A stretch of 64,000 nt of DNA from Rhodobacteraceae bacterium HLUCCO07 (GCA_001314705.1 LJSU01000018.1:182308-246307), one strand, 5' to 3'; shown: positions 16,669 through 25,589, numbered from the stretch's first letter. The notes: generated from the letters alone by a model not told the origin. A program made the numbers and translations.

Positions 16669-17823
16669 CTACCAAAGCTTGCCCCGCGCCGAGACCGGCC
16701 AGACGCATTCCACCACGCCACCGCGCAACCCGACATACCAGTCATGCAGGTTGCAGGTCGGATCGCAATGCCCCGGCACAAGGCGCAGCCGGTCGCCGAC
16801 CTTCAAGGCCCCCTCCGGATCATCCACCACCCCGTGCTCGTCCGACGGCCCGACATAGGCCACGTCCTCCCGGCCAAAGACCCGCGGCAAACCGCTCTCG
16901 AAGGTCATCGCCTTCAGCCCGGCATCGACCACCGCCTGTCCCGGTTTCACATGGCTCATCACCGAGGCCAGCACGAAAAGCGCGTTCTCCCATTCGCCCG
17001 CATCGAGCCGCGCACCATTGGCGCCGCGAATGCGCCCGTAATCGGCATCCATGAAGGCGTAGGAACCGCATTGCAGTTCGTTATAAAGCCCCGATTCCGT
17101 CTCGAACGGATAAGATCCGGTGCCACCCCCGGTCACGACAGGACAATTGATTCCCGCCGCCTCCAGCGCCGCGACCACGCCGCGCGCAATCTTGATCGCC
17201 GCCTCCAGCGCCCCGCGCCGCGCCGCCCAGTCCTCAACATGCTGGGCCGAACCGTGATAGGCTTGCACGCCCTCGAACCGCAGCCCCGGCGCCTCCAGCA
17301 CCGCGCGCGCGATCTCGACGGCCGCACCCGGCGTCACAACGCCACAGCGCCCGCCGCCGCAATCGACCTCGACCAGCACGCCCAGCTCCGTGCCCGCGCG
17401 CACCGCCGCCGCCGACAACTCGACGACATTGGCGATATCATCGACGCAAACCGACACGCTCGCCCCGAGTTTCGGCAACTCCGCCAGCCGCGCGATCATC
17501 CGCAAATCACGAACCTCGTTCGACACGAGGATGTCGGGGATACCGCCGCGGGCGAACACCTCGGCCTCGCTCACCTTCTGGCAACAGACGCCGCGCGCCC
17601 CGCCGATCTCCATCTGAAGCCGCGCCACATCCACCGATTTGTGCATCTTGCCATGCACCCGAAGGTGCATCCCGTGCCCGCGCACGTAATCGCCAAGCTT
17701 GGCAATATTGCGCTCCAGCGCATCGAGATCGAGGATCAGGCAGGGCGTCGTGATCTCGCCCTCTCCCATCCCCGGCAAGGCCGGAACGTCGAACCCGACC
17801 TCAAGCCCCTCAAACTCCGTCAT
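16669..17823 (-). CDS. DSD1-family PLP enzyme, D-threonine / 3-hydroxyaspartate aldolase-like
   Basis: A 384-residue fold-type III PLP enzyme with an alanine-racemase-like N-terminal domain. The probable PLP Lys is K59 in RVHGKMHKS; GGGTGSYPFE is the phosphate-binding region and the C-terminal PGHCDPTCNLHDWYVG carries the His and Cys that bind the divalent metal in DSD1/D-threonine aldolase enzymes. Relatives cleave beta-hydroxy-D-amino acids or 3-hydroxyaspartate to glycine plus an aldehyde or glyoxylate; which applies here is unknown. The rest of the beta-hydroxyaspartate cycle is not adjacent. Its start overlaps the sulfatase stop by four bases (ATGA), so the two enzymes are coexpressed. 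Confidence 0.82.
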   Translation of the reverse strand: MTEFEGLEVGFDVPALPGMGEGEITTPCLILDLDALERNIAKLGDYVRGHGMHLRVHGKMHKSVDVARLQMEIGGARGVCCQKVSEAEVFARGGIPDILVSNEVRDLRMIARLAELPKLGASVSVCVDDIANVVELSAAAVRAGTELGVLVEVDCGGGRCGVVTPGAAVEIARAVLEAPGLRFEGVQAYHGSAQHVEDWAARRGALEAAIKIARGVVAALEAAGINCPVVTGGGTGSYPFETESGLYNELQCGSYAFMDADYGRIRGANGARLDAGEWENALFVLASVMSHVKPGQAVVDAGLKAMTFESGLPRVFGREDVAYVGPSDEHGVVDDPEGALKVGDRLRLVPGHCDPTCNLHDWYVGLRGGVVECVWPVSARGKLW

Positions 17824-19490
17824 CCGCGCTTGATCTCCCGCCAGGGCCGCACAGTGCGTCCACGATATTTCACCGTCAGTTCCCCGGCAATCTCGCCCTC
17901 GTCATAAACCCCCAGCACGATCCCCTTGCCCCGGCTCTTGGTGCGCATCTCGATCAATGTCTCGCGCGACACGGTCGTGCGCTGTGCCGGCCGCCGCGCC
18001 CATTCGAAGAGCCGCGCATACATCGTCTCGATCACCTCCGCATGCTCGGCGCTCTCGCCCAGATCGACCAATTCATCGGGGTCGTTCACGAGGTCGAACA
18101 GGATCGGCCGGTGCCCGCCCTCGGCATGGATGAGCTTCCAGCGCTTGTCCGCCACCATGAAAAGCTGCGCATCGTCGATATCGGCGTTCAAGAGCGCCGC
18201 AACCGGCGCCCCGGAATAGTCGTATTCACAGATGACATACTGCCTCTGCGTCTCCTGCGCCTTGCCATTCAGCAGGGGCACAAGGCTCTCACCCTCCAGC
18301 ACGTGATCCGGCACACTGGCCCCGGCCAGTTCGACGAATGTGGGGGCAAGATCGATCGATTCCACCAGCGCATCGCACACCGTGCCGCGCGTCGCATCGG
18401 CCTCGGACGACGGGTCATGGATGATCAGCGGAATGCGCGTGCTCGCATCGTGGAAAAAGGTCTTTTCCCCCATCCAGTGATCGCCCAGGAAATCGCCGTG
18501 ATCGGATGTCAGGACGATCAGCGTGTCGTCCATCCGCCCGGTCTCTTCCATCCACTTGAACAGCCGCCCCATCTGGTCATCGGCCTGCTTGATCAGCCCC
18601 ATATAGGCCGGGATCACCGCTTCGCGCACCTCGTCGCGCGAAAACGCCTGCCCCACCTTGGTGTCCATGAAGCCCTTCATCACCGGATGCGCGTTCTGCC
18701 GCTCGGCCTCGGAGCGGTTCACCGGCAGCACATGCTCCGGCCCATACATGCTGGCATAGGGCTCGGGCACGATATAGGGCCAGTGCGGCTTGATATAGCT
18801 CAGGTGACAACACCACGGCGCCTTTGCCCCGGCCATGAATTCCATTCCCCGCCCGGTCAGGTAGGGTGTCTCGCTGTCCTGCTCGTCGATATTGGCGGCC
18901 ATCGGCGAATTCTTGAGGAACCAGCCCGACAACACGTTGCCATCCGCATCCAGCCCCGAATTGGCAAAATCATGCCACGGGTTGTCGCTCTCGTATCCCT
19001 TGGCGCGCAGCCATTCGTTGTAGGTCTTGGCCCCGTCGGGGTCATAAGACCCGTCCGGCCCCTCGGGCAGCATCCCGTCATCGCGCTCGAACACGTCGAA
19101 CCCGCATTCGCTGACCCGCGCCCCGATGATCGTATCGGGCGCCAGCCCCAGCCGCTTCATGCCCTCGACATCCGCGCGCATGTGGGTCTTGCCCACGAGC
19201 CAGCAATCCATCCCCGCGCGGCGCAGGTGATCGCCCATCGTTTCCTCGCCCACCTTGAGCGGAATGCCGTTGTTGGTGGCCCCGTGCGAGCTGGCATAGC
19301 GCCCGGTATAGGTGCTCATCCGGCTCGACCCACAGATCGGCGACTGGATATAGGCGCGGGTAAACCGCACCCCCTTCGCCGCGAGCGCGTCGATATGCGG
19401 GGTCTCCAGGTGCGGGTGCCCGTAACAGCCCAGGTAATCCCAGCGCAGCTGATCGAACATGATGAAAAGGATATTCTTGGCCTGCGCCAT
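17820..19490 (-). CDS. Sulfatase / phosphonate monoester hydrolase family protein
   Basis: A 556-residue alkaline-phosphatase-superfamily hydrolase, with no signal peptide, so cytoplasmic. Metal ligands fit the phosphonate-monoester-hydrolase branch: Asp13-Gln14 in MFDQLRWD rather than the sulfatase Asp-Asp, and Asp-His in LTSDHGDFLGDHW. The nucleophile region is PICGSSRMSTYTGRY: Cys53 with Arg57, but Ser instead of Pro or Ala at the +2 position of the formylglycine motif. It should cleave a sulfate or phosphate/phosphonate ester; the substrate is unknown. Coupling to the downstream aldolase-like gene suggests a two-step catabolic pathway for a small esterified amino acid or alcohol, which is inference. 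Confidence 0.85.
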   Translation of the reverse strand: MAQAKNILFIMFDQLRWDYLGCYGHPHLETPHIDALAAKGVRFTRAYIQSPICGSSRMSTYTGRYASSHGATNNGIPLKVGEETMGDHLRRAGMDCWLVGKTHMRADVEGMKRLGLAPDTIIGARVSECGFDVFERDDGMLPEGPDGSYDPDGAKTYNEWLRAKGYESDNPWHDFANSGLDADGNVLSGWFLKNSPMAANIDEQDSETPYLTGRGMEFMAGAKAPWCCHLSYIKPHWPYIVPEPYASMYGPEHVLPVNRSEAERQNAHPVMKGFMDTKVGQAFSRDEVREAVIPAYMGLIKQADDQMGRLFKWMEETGRMDDTLIVLTSDHGDFLGDHWMGEKTFFHDASTRIPLIIHDPSSEADATRGTVCDALVESIDLAPTFVELAGASVPDHVLEGESLVPLLNGKAQETQRQYVICEYDYSGAPVAALLNADIDDAQLFMVADKRWKLIHAEGGHRPILFDLVNDPDELVDLGESAEHAEVIETMYARLFEWARRPAQRTTVSRETLIEMRTKSRGKGIVLGVYDEGEIAGELTVKYRGRTVRPWREIKRG

Positions 19491-19568
19491 GTCGCCACCT
19501 CCAGGTTTCGAAAATCACCGCCCCGTCATGATGCGCATTTTCAGCAGGATGAAGCACTTGGCCCTGCG

Positions 19569-19600
19569 CTTCATCTTGCCCTAAATACTCCCCGCGGAGC
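19569..19600 (+). repeat. Short dispersed intergenic repeat (AAATACTC family), copy 2
   Basis: This 32-base segment differs from positions 2129-2160 at only two bases (CTTCATCTTGCCC-T-AAATACTCCCCGC-G-GAGC). It lies between the CoxG-like stop and the sulfatase start, immediately 3' of the leftward CoxG-like gene. It is followed by another similar patch (CCGCACCCGCGG versus ACCCGCGG in copy 1). Confidence 0.75.
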
Positions 19601-19628
19601 GTCCGCACCCGCGGCTCTGCCCGGGGAT

Positions 19629-20159
19629 TCAGCCCTTGCGCAAGCGGTGAAACCAGCCCTTTTTCTTGCCCTCGTGCTCGGCCTGCGCTTCTTCCGCTTC
19701 ATCGGCGTCGTCGGGGCCTTCAACCGCGTCAGTGAAACGGTCAAAGAACTGATCGGCCATCTTGCGGGCGAACCCGTCGATGATCCGGCTGCCCAGCTGC
19801 GCGAGCTTGCCGCCCACCTTGGCCTCGACATCATAGTGCAGAACCGTGGTGTCCGGGTCCTCGCCGTCTTCCAGCCGCACCTTGGCGCCGCCCTTGGCGA
19901 ACCCGGCCGCGCCGCCCTTGCCCTCACCCGAAAGCGTCAGGCTCTCGCGCTCGACCATGTCGGTCAATGTCACCGCCCCCTTGAAGGTGGCCTTTACCGG
20001 TCCGACCTTCTGCACCACCGTGGCCTCGAACCCCTCTTCGGGGCTGCCTGTCATCTCCTTGCAGCCCGGCACGCATTCGCCCAGCACATCTGCGGACAGA
20101 AGCGCGGCCCATACCTCGTCACGGGGGGCCGCGATCACGCGGCTGTCACTCATTTCCAT
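19629..20159 (-). CDS. CoxG-like SRPBCC family protein
   Basis: A 176-residue SRPBCC (START-like) protein of the CoxG group: it begins MEMSDSRVIAAPRDEVWAAL and has LGECVPGCKEMTG and GAAGFAKGGAKVRLEDGEDP, family landmarks. CoxG in carbon-monoxide oxidisers anchors CO dehydrogenase to the membrane, but no cox structural genes are near, so the role may be generic lipid or hydrophobe binding. The tail after residue 140 is strongly acidic then basic (DDADEAEEAQAEHEGKKKGW) and looks disordered. The ATG at 20159 has GGGAG eight bases upstream. It follows the acyl-CoA synthetase by 22 bp. Confidence 0.82.
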   Translation of the reverse strand: MEMSDSRVIAAPRDEVWAALLSADVLGECVPGCKEMTGSPEEGFEATVVQKVGPVKATFKGAVTLTDMVERESLTLSGEGKGGAAGFAKGGAKVRLEDGEDPDTTVLHYDVEAKVGGKLAQLGSRIIDGFARKMADQFFDRFTDAVEGPDDADEAEEAQAEHEGKKKGWFHRLRKG

Positions 20160-20181
20160 GGTCGCATCTCCCTTACCCGGT

Positions 20182-22074
20182 TCACTCGGCCCATTCCCAG
20201 GGCCGTGTATAGGCGCCCAGCACCTCGCTCACTTCATCCTCGCCGCTGCCATTGGCCGCGAGCTGCGCCACCAGTCCGCGCTTCTTGTCGTCGATCACGC
20301 TCACCACCCGCGCGGCCACGCCGGCATCTTCCAGCGCCGAATTATAGACACGTGCGATCGCCAGCTTGCGCAGATCGGGCTTGAACACCTTGCCCACGGC
20401 GGTCTTGGGCAGCTCGTCCAGTATCTCGACATGCTTGGGGTAAGCCGCGCGCTCGTGGATATGCACCCTGGCATGTTCCATCAGCTCGTCCGCCGTCACC
20501 GTGCCGCCGCCGACCAGTTCGACATAGGCGCAAGGCACCTCGCCGGCATGGGCGTCGGGCTGGCCGATCGCGCCGGCAAAGGCCACGTCCCTGTGCGACA
20601 GGAGCGCATCCTCGATCTCGGCCGGGTCGATATTGTGACCGCCCCGGATGATCAGGTCCTTGGCCCGCCCGGTGATCCAGATATAGCCGTCGGCGTCGAT
20701 CCGGCCCAGGTCACCGGTGCGCAGGTACTTGTGGCCGTCGATCTCGTGGTAGAGATCCTTGTTCTTGGCGTCCTCGGTATAGGTGCTGCCCTGCATCACC
20801 CCGGGGTTGAACACGCAGATCTCGCCCACCTCGTCGGTGGCGCATTCGCGCACCTCGCCATTCTCGCCCGCATGCATGATCCGCACATCGGTATAGGGGA
20901 AGGGAATGCCGACGCTGCCAACCTTCTTTTCCCCGTCGATCGGGTTGCACGACACAAGCACCGTCGCCTCGGTCAGCCCGTAACCCTCGATGATGTTGAT
21001 GCCGGTGGCGCTGGTGAACCGGTTGAACAGTTCCAGCGGCATCGGCGCCGAGCCGGAAAAGGCATTCTTCACCGTCGAAAGGTCCGCATCCACCTTGCGC
21101 TGCATCAGCGCCGAAACGGCGGTCGGCACGGTGATGATGAAGGTTGTCTTCCAGCGCTCGCAAAGCTTCCAGAAATTGTCGAACACGCCATCCCCGCGAT
21201 AGCCTGCCGGCGTCGGGAACACCACATGCGCCCCCGACTTGATCATCGCGATCAGGATCACGTGACAGGCGAACACGTGGAAAAGCGGCAGCGGGCACAT
21301 CACGCTGTCCTCTTCGGAGTAAAGCAACTCGTGCCCGATCCAGCCCTGGTAGATGATGCCCGAATACTTGTGCTGCGCCACCTTGGGCATACCGGTCGTG
21401 CCGCCGGTGTGGAAATAGGCCGCGACGCGGTCTTCCTTCACATCCTCGAATGTCAGTGTCTTTGGTTGTTTCGCGATCTCGGCGTTGAAACTCATCACGT
21501 CCGCATGGTGATTCTTCTGCACCTTGGGCCGGATCAGCGGCACGATCAGCTTTTTCACCCCGCTCAGGTAGCGGTTGAGGTCCACCGTCAGGATCGTGTT
21601 CACGTTGGGCGCATGACGCACCGCCTCGGCGGTCTTCTGGGCGATGTCGGTCCTGGGGAAGGCATGCAGCGTCACCACCACCTTGGCCCCGGTCTCGCGC
21701 AGGATCGCGCCGATCTGCTCGGGCTCCAGCAGCGGGTTGATCGGGTTGGCGATCCCCGCCACCATCGCCCCGATCATCGCGATCGCCGTCTCGGTCGTGT
21801 TCGGCATGACCAGCGCGACCACGTCATCCTTCTCGACCTTGAGCGATCGAAACAGGTTTGCCGCCTGCACCACCTTGTCGTGAAACTCGGACCACGTCAG
21901 CGTTTCGGCCGGATCGTCGGGCCCGGACATGAGCTGATAGGAAATCGCCGGGCGCTGCCCGAACTTCTCGGCCGTTGCCTTGAGCATCTCATAGACCGTC
22001 GTGGGAAGGTCGCGCGCCTCCCACGGCATTTCCCTGGTCTTGTCGATGCTGTCCTGAAGCGTGGCAAATGTCAT
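20182..22074 (-). CDS. Acyl-CoA synthetase (AMP-forming)
   Basis: A 630-residue adenylate-forming enzyme that activates a carboxylic acid to its CoA thioester. The ATP/AMP signature is TGGTTGMPKVAQHK, the acetate/acyl motif is GYGLTEATVL, the hinge TGDLGRIDADGYIWITGRAKDLIIRGG, and the catalytic Lys lies in KTAVGKVFKPDLRK. The chain length of its substrate is not readable; the N-terminal extension of about 50 residues fits fatty or aromatic acyl ligases. The start at 22074 has GGGGAGGAG six bases upstream. The CoxG-like gene downstream is probably cotranscribed. Confidence 0.9.
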   Translation of the reverse strand: MTFATLQDSIDKTREMPWEARDLPTTVYEMLKATAEKFGQRPAISYQLMSGPDDPAETLTWSEFHDKVVQAANLFRSLKVEKDDVVALVMPNTTETAIAMIGAMVAGIANPINPLLEPEQIGAILRETGAKVVVTLHAFPRTDIAQKTAEAVRHAPNVNTILTVDLNRYLSGVKKLIVPLIRPKVQKNHHADVMSFNAEIAKQPKTLTFEDVKEDRVAAYFHTGGTTGMPKVAQHKYSGIIYQGWIGHELLYSEEDSVMCPLPLFHVFACHVILIAMIKSGAHVVFPTPAGYRGDGVFDNFWKLCERWKTTFIITVPTAVSALMQRKVDADLSTVKNAFSGSAPMPLELFNRFTSATGINIIEGYGLTEATVLVSCNPIDGEKKVGSVGIPFPYTDVRIMHAGENGEVRECATDEVGEICVFNPGVMQGSTYTEDAKNKDLYHEIDGHKYLRTGDLGRIDADGYIWITGRAKDLIIRGGHNIDPAEIEDALLSHRDVAFAGAIGQPDAHAGEVPCAYVELVGGGTVTADELMEHARVHIHERAAYPKHVEILDELPKTAVGKVFKPDLRKLAIARVYNSALEDAGVAARVVSVIDDKKRGLVAQLAANGSGEDEVSEVLGAYTRPWEWAE

Positions 22075-22211
22075 ATCATACTCCTCCCCGGCACCCGCTC
22101 CGCCGGGCACTCGTTCCCCGGCATTGTGAGTGTCTTTGCGCCCGCGCGCAAGAGCGGGTCGCGCCACGTCACCCCCCTGGAACGATCGCCCTTGCACCGG
22201 CACCGCACGCC

Positions 22212-22322
22212 GCGTTAACCCCTTGGGACGGCCCGCGGAGACTCGTCACCCGGCAGCCGGATGTCAGCCGGGCGGCAGCCGGGAGTCACCCCCCGATTTC
22301 CGCCCATTCGGCAGCGTTAACC
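22212..22322 (+). repeat. GTTAAC-bounded intergenic repeat, copy A
   Basis: The element runs from GCGTTAAC at 22212 to GCGTTAACC at 22314-22322, about 111 bp. Its core CGGCAGCCGG starts at 22251, exactly 39 bases from the left boundary, followed by a second GGCAGCCGG and the run GTCACCCCCCGA. The same layout occurs at 49257-49368 and, inverted, at 57290-57405. It lies between the divergent acyl-CoA synthetase and amidase genes. The core can fold into a GC-rich hairpin. No coding potential is evident. Confidence 0.8.
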
Positions 22323-22337
22323 CGAGGTTGAAGAACC

Positions 22338-23219
22338 ATGAAGATCGCCACCGCCGCCTACCCGCTCTCCTGGCTCGACGCCTGGGCCGATTACGAGGAA
22401 AAGATCACCGGGTGGGTCACCGACGCGGCCGCGCAGGGGGCCGATCTGCTGGTCTTTCCCGAATATGGCGCAATGGAGCTGGCCGCGCTTTCCGGTGCCG
22501 ATGCCGCAGGCAGCGTGCAAGGCTCGATTACCGCCGTGGGCGAGTGGCTTGATCAAGCCAACGCCTTGTTTTCACGCCTTTCTTCGGCGCATTCCGTTCA
22601 TATCCTGTCGCCCTCCGCGCCGGTCCGAGACGGCGATCTGACCGTCAACCGCGCCGGGCTCTTCACGCCCGCCTGCACCGTCGGCTGGCAGGACAAGCAG
22701 ATCATGACGAGGTTCGAGCGCGACGACTGGGCCGTCTCGGGCGGCGGCCCGCTTCGGGTCTTCGACACCGCGCTGGGCCGGATCGGCGTGCTGATCTGCT
22801 ATGACTGCGAATTTCCCCTCTTGGCCAAGGCCTTGGCCGATGCCGGGGCCGAGCTGATCCTGGTGCCCTCCTGCACCGAGGCACTCGAAGGATACTGGCG
22901 CGTGCGCATCGGCGCCATGGCCCGCGCGCTCGAACTGCAATGCGTCACCGTCATGTCCTCGCTCATCGGCACCGAACCGCGCCTCTTCGCGGTGGAGGAA
23001 AATACGGGCACGGGCGGCGTCTTCGGCCCGCCCGACAAGGGCTTCCCGCCCACCGGCGTGATCGCCTGCGGCACGCTCGACGCGCCCGGCTGGACCCTCG
23101 CCGAGGTCGATCTCGACACCATCCGCGCGGTCCGGGCCGACGGCCATGTGCTCAACCTCACCCACTGGAACGAGCAGCCGTCCCGGGTGACACAGGTCGA
23201 ATATTCCCGGCTGACCTGA
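22338..23219 (+). CDS. Carbon-nitrogen hydrolase (nitrilase superfamily)
   Basis: A 293-residue cytoplasmic amidase of the nitrilase superfamily. The catalytic triad is visible: Glu in VFPEYGAME (near residue 42), Lys in WQDKQIMTRFE (near 119) and Cys in LICYDCEFP (near 155). It cleaves or transfers an amide or nitrile group; the family is broad and the substrate is unassigned. The start codon at 22338 follows GAGGTTGAAGAACC. It is separate from the downstream infA, which has its own promoter-like sequence. Confidence 0.88.
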   Translation: MKIATAAYPLSWLDAWADYEEKITGWVTDAAAQGADLLVFPEYGAMELAALSGADAAGSVQGSITAVGEWLDQANALFSRLSSAHSVHILSPSAPVRDGDLTVNRAGLFTPACTVGWQDKQIMTRFERDDWAVSGGGPLRVFDTALGRIGVLICYDCEFPLLAKALADAGAELILVPSCTEALEGYWRVRIGAMARALELQCVTVMSSLIGTEPRLFAVEENTGTGGVFGPPDKGFPPTGVIACGTLDAPGWTLAEVDLDTIRAVRADGHVLNLTHWNEQPSRVTQVEYSRLT

Positions 23220-23228
23220 CAAAAGTCC

Positions 23229-23259
23229 TTGAAAAAAAGCTGAAACAGGCTCATTTAAT
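23229..23259 (+). promoter_or_regulatory. Candidate infA promoter
   Basis: TTGAAA at 23229-23234 and TTTAAT at 23254-23259 form a possible sigma-70 pair with a 19-bp spacer, longer than ideal; CATTTA two bases earlier would give 17. It is the only AT-rich patch in the 82-bp leader of infA. The ribosome binding site AAGGAG at 23291-23296 then precedes the infA ATG by five bases. Confidence 0.35.
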
Positions 23260-23301
23260 CGACGCTCGCGATCTGGCGGGCTGTGCAATGAAGGAGAAAC
23301 C

Positions 23302-23520
23302 ATGGCCAAGGAAGAACTGCTCGAATTTCCCGGTGTCGTGAAGGAACTCCTGCCGAACGCGACATTCCTGGTCGAGCTGGAAAACGGCCATACCATCATC
23401 GCGCACACGGCAGGCAAGATGCGCAAGAACCGCATCCGTGTTCTTGCAGGCGACAAGGTGCAGGTCGAGATGACCCCTTATGATTTGACCAAGGGTCGGA
23501 TCAATTACCGCTTCAAGTAA
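23302..23520 (+). CDS. infA: Translation initiation factor IF-1
   Basis: A 72-residue S1/OB-fold protein that binds the 30S A site with IF-2 and IF-3 during initiation. The sequence is full length and conserved ([22 protein letters not shown] at the start, then [25 protein letters not shown], ending [12 protein letters not shown]). It is followed immediately by a perfect 22-bp palindrome and then maf, a common alphaproteobacterial order. Confidence 0.97.
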   Translation: MAKEELLEFPGVVKELLPNATFLVELENGHTIIAHTAGKMRKNRIRVLAGDKVQVEMTPYDLTKGRINYRFK

Positions 23521-23542
23521 GCGCGAAGCCCGGGCTTCGCGC
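23521..23542. terminator. Perfect palindrome after infA, probable terminator or attenuator
   Basis: The 11 bases GCGCGAAGCCC are followed directly by their exact reverse complement, starting one base after the infA stop codon. In RNA this makes a very stable GC-rich hairpin (with a few central bases forced into the loop). There is no U tract, so it may protect the 3' end or reduce read-through into maf rather than act as a classical terminator. Confidence 0.65.
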
Positions 23543-23627
23543 GGCGGGGCTGTGCGAGCTCGCCCGAGGCCAACCGCGGTCCGCACGTGTTTTCAAGGCT
23601 TTGCAACCATTCCCGAACAAGGCGCCG

Positions 23628-24218
23628 ATGGCTGATACCGTTCCAAAGCTGATCCTTGGCTCGGGCAGCCCACGCCGGCGTGACCTGCTCGCGACCATCG
23701 GCGTCGTGGCCGATGCGGTCCGCCCGCCCGAAATCGACGAAACGCCCATGAAATCAGAGCTCCCGCGCCCCTACTGCACCCGCATGGCGCGCGAGAAGGT
23801 GGAGGCGGTCAATGCCGACCCGGACGACATCGTGCTTTGTGCCGACACCACCGTCGCACTGGGCCGCCGGATCATGGGAAAGCCCGGGAATGCCGGCGAG
23901 GCGGCCGAGTTTCTCATGGCCATGTCGGGCCGCCGCCACAAGGTCATCACCGCCGTCGCCGTGAAACGCGGCGCGAAAGTCTGGGAACGCGATGTCGTGA
24001 CAACGGTCAAGATGAAACGCCTCTCCAACGAGGAGCTCAACGGCTATCTTGCCACTGGCGACTGGCGGGGCAAGGCCGGCGGTTACGGCATACAAGGCCC
24101 CGCTGGGGCGCTGGTCCCGTGGATAAAGGGGTCGTTCACCGCCGTCGTTGGCCTGCCGCTGGCCGAGACCGCAGGGCTCTTGCAGGCGGTTGGCTATCCC
24201 CTCTGGCAAGCCTCATGA
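23628..24218 (+). CDS. maf: Maf-family nucleotide pyrophosphatase
   Basis: A 196-residue Maf/YceF/YhdE family enzyme, which hydrolyses non-canonical or pyrimidine nucleoside triphosphates. Signature residues: [18 protein letters not shown] at the N-terminus, [20 protein letters not shown], and [13 protein letters not shown]. The ATG at 23628 has AAGG upstream; a TTG at 23601 would add nine residues. Its stop overlaps the RNase E/G start, giving translational coupling. Confidence 0.92.
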   Translation: MADTVPKLILGSGSPRRRDLLATIGVVADAVRPPEIDETPMKSELPRPYCTRMAREKVEAVNADPDDIVLCADTTVALGRRIMGKPGNAGEAAEFLMAMSGRRHKVITAVAVKRGAKVWERDVVTTVKMKRLSNEELNGYLATGDWRGKAGGYGIQGPAGALVPWIKGSFTAVVGLPLAETAGLLQAVGYPLWQAS

Positions 24219-25240
24219 AGGGCCGCCAGATCATCCTCGACCATCTCGGAAACCGCGAAGCCGCGGCTCTCATGGTCGATGGGCGGCTTGACGATCTGCT
24301 GATCGAGTCCGACGCGCCACGTCCCGGCACGATCTATCGCGCGGTGGCGTTAAGACCCGTTAAGGGTCAGGGGGGTATGTTCTTTTCCACGCCCGACGGA
24401 GATGCGTTCCTGCGCCAGACGCGCGGAATTTCTCCCGGGCAGGAGAAACTGGTGCAGATCACCGGTTATGCGGACCCGGAAAAGGCGATTCCGGTGACCG
24501 ATCGGATTCTGTTCAAAAGCCGCTACGCCATCGTCACGCCCGACGCGCCCGGCCTCAACATCTCGCGCCGGATCCGCGACGACGACCGCCGCGACATGCT
24601 CATGGTCATCGCCCGCGAGGCGATGGAATTGGCCGGCGACATGGGCCTGATCCTGCGTTCCGCCTGTGAAGCGGCCGAGGATGACGCCATCGCCGAGGAC
24701 ATCCGCGCCATGGCCTCCCTCGCCGCGCAGGTGATGGGCGACACGGGCACGGGCCCCGAAACCCTTCTCGACGGTGACGCCCCCCATGCGCTCGCCTGGC
24801 GCGACTGGTCCGATCCCGCCGACATCGTGACCGCCCCGGGCAGTTTCGCCAGCCACGGCATTCTCGACGCGCTCGACGCCCTCAAATCGCCGCAGGTTCC
24901 GCTCCCCGGCGGCGCCTCGCTCTTTGTCGAACCCACCCGCGCGCTGGTCGCGGTGGATGTGAACACCGGCACCGACACATCGCTCGCCGCCGGCCTCAAG
25001 GCCAACCTCGCCACCGCACGCGAACTGCCCCGCCAGCTGCGCCTGCGCGGCCTCGGCGGCCAGATCACGCTCGACATGGCGCCGATGCCCAAGAAGGACC
25101 GCCGCGGTTTCGAGACGACCCTGCGCGGCGCCCTGCGTGCCGACGGGATCGATACCGTTCTTGCCGGCTGGACCCCGCTCGGCCATTATGAACTGCAACG
25201 CAAACGTGCCCGCATCCCGACCTTGCCCCTGATTCCATGA
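24215..25240 (+). CDS. Ribonuclease E/G family protein (short form)
   Basis: A 341-residue member of the RNase E/G family, shorter than RNase G (about 490) or RNase E. The catalytic Asp pair is recognisable in [13 protein letters not shown] (first Asp) and [19 protein letters not shown] (second). The N-terminal S1-like part is reduced and the Zn-link and small domains are absent, as in the short proteins that sit between maf and yacG in Rhodobacterales. It may process rRNA or tRNA; activity is inferred. The start ATG at 24215 overlaps the maf stop and its stop overlaps yacG. Confidence 0.85.
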   Translation: MKGRQIILDHLGNREAAALMVDGRLDDLLIESDAPRPGTIYRAVALRPVKGQGGMFFSTPDGDAFLRQTRGISPGQEKLVQITGYADPEKAIPVTDRILFKSRYAIVTPDAPGLNISRRIRDDDRRDMLMVIAREAMELAGDMGLILRSACEAAEDDAIAEDIRAMASLAAQVMGDTGTGPETLLDGDAPHALAWRDWSDPADIVTAPGSFASHGILDALDALKSPQVPLPGGASLFVEPTRALVAVDVNTGTDTSLAAGLKANLATARELPRQLRLRGLGGQITLDMAPMPKKDRRGFETTLRGALRADGIDTVLAGWTPLGHYELQRKRARIPTLPLIP

Positions 25241-25431
25241 CTTGTCCGATCTGCTCTGCCAACACCGATCCACGCTATCGCCCCTTCTGCTCCAAACGCT
25301 GCGCCGACATCGATCTCGCACGCTGGCTGGGCGAAGGCTACGCGATCCCCTCGAACGACCCCGACGATGCCGAAGAGGTCATGGACGCGCTCGAGAAGGC
25401 CCTTGTACCAGAGAGCTGCAAACCACATTGA
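25237..25431 (+). CDS. yacG: DNA gyrase inhibitor YacG
   Basis: A 64-residue zinc-ribbon protein with the four Cys ligands CPIC near the N-terminus and FCSKRC ([38 protein letters not shown]). YacG binds GyrB and inhibits gyrase in Escherichia coli. The start overlaps the RNase E/G stop by four bases, completing a maf / RNase / yacG operon. Confidence 0.92.
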   Translation: MTCPICSANTDPRYRPFCSKRCADIDLARWLGEGYAIPSNDPDDAEEVMDALEKALVPESCKPH

Positions 25432-25514
25432 AAAAACGCAAAATCCTCTTGTCACCAACGCCGCCCGCGTCTAGAACGCACAAGCCCAGCGGCGGCCAGC
25501 CCGCCCGAACCCGT

Positions 25515-25589
25515 GCCCGGGTAGCTCAGGGGTAGAGCAGTGGATTGAAAATCCTCGTGTCGGTGGTTCGATTCCGCCCCCGGGCACCA
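25515..25589 (+). tRNA. tRNA-Phe (GAA)
   Basis: A 75-nt tRNA including encoded CCA. The acceptor stem GCCCGGG pairs with CCCGGGC, the D arm is GTAGCTCAGGGGTAGAGC, the anticodon loop is TTGAAAA with GAA, and the T arm is GGTGGTTCGATTCCGCC. The anticodon stem is GTGGA against TCCTC, which leaves a T-T (U28-U42) mismatch at its second pair. It sits 83 bp after yacG. Confidence 0.95.

Noticed and set aside
16669-17823. Beta-hydroxyaspartate cycle operon
   Set aside because: The aldolase-like gene lacks the adjacent aminotransferase, dehydratase and reductase genes of that cycle.
19629-22074. Carbon-monoxide dehydrogenase cluster
   Set aside because: CoxG-like protein occurs without coxL/M/S; the neighbour is an acyl-CoA synthetase.
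18042-22218. Two long rightward frames opposite the sulfatase and acyl-CoA synthetase
   Set aside because: They mirror strongly supported genes on the other strand and have shadow-frame composition.
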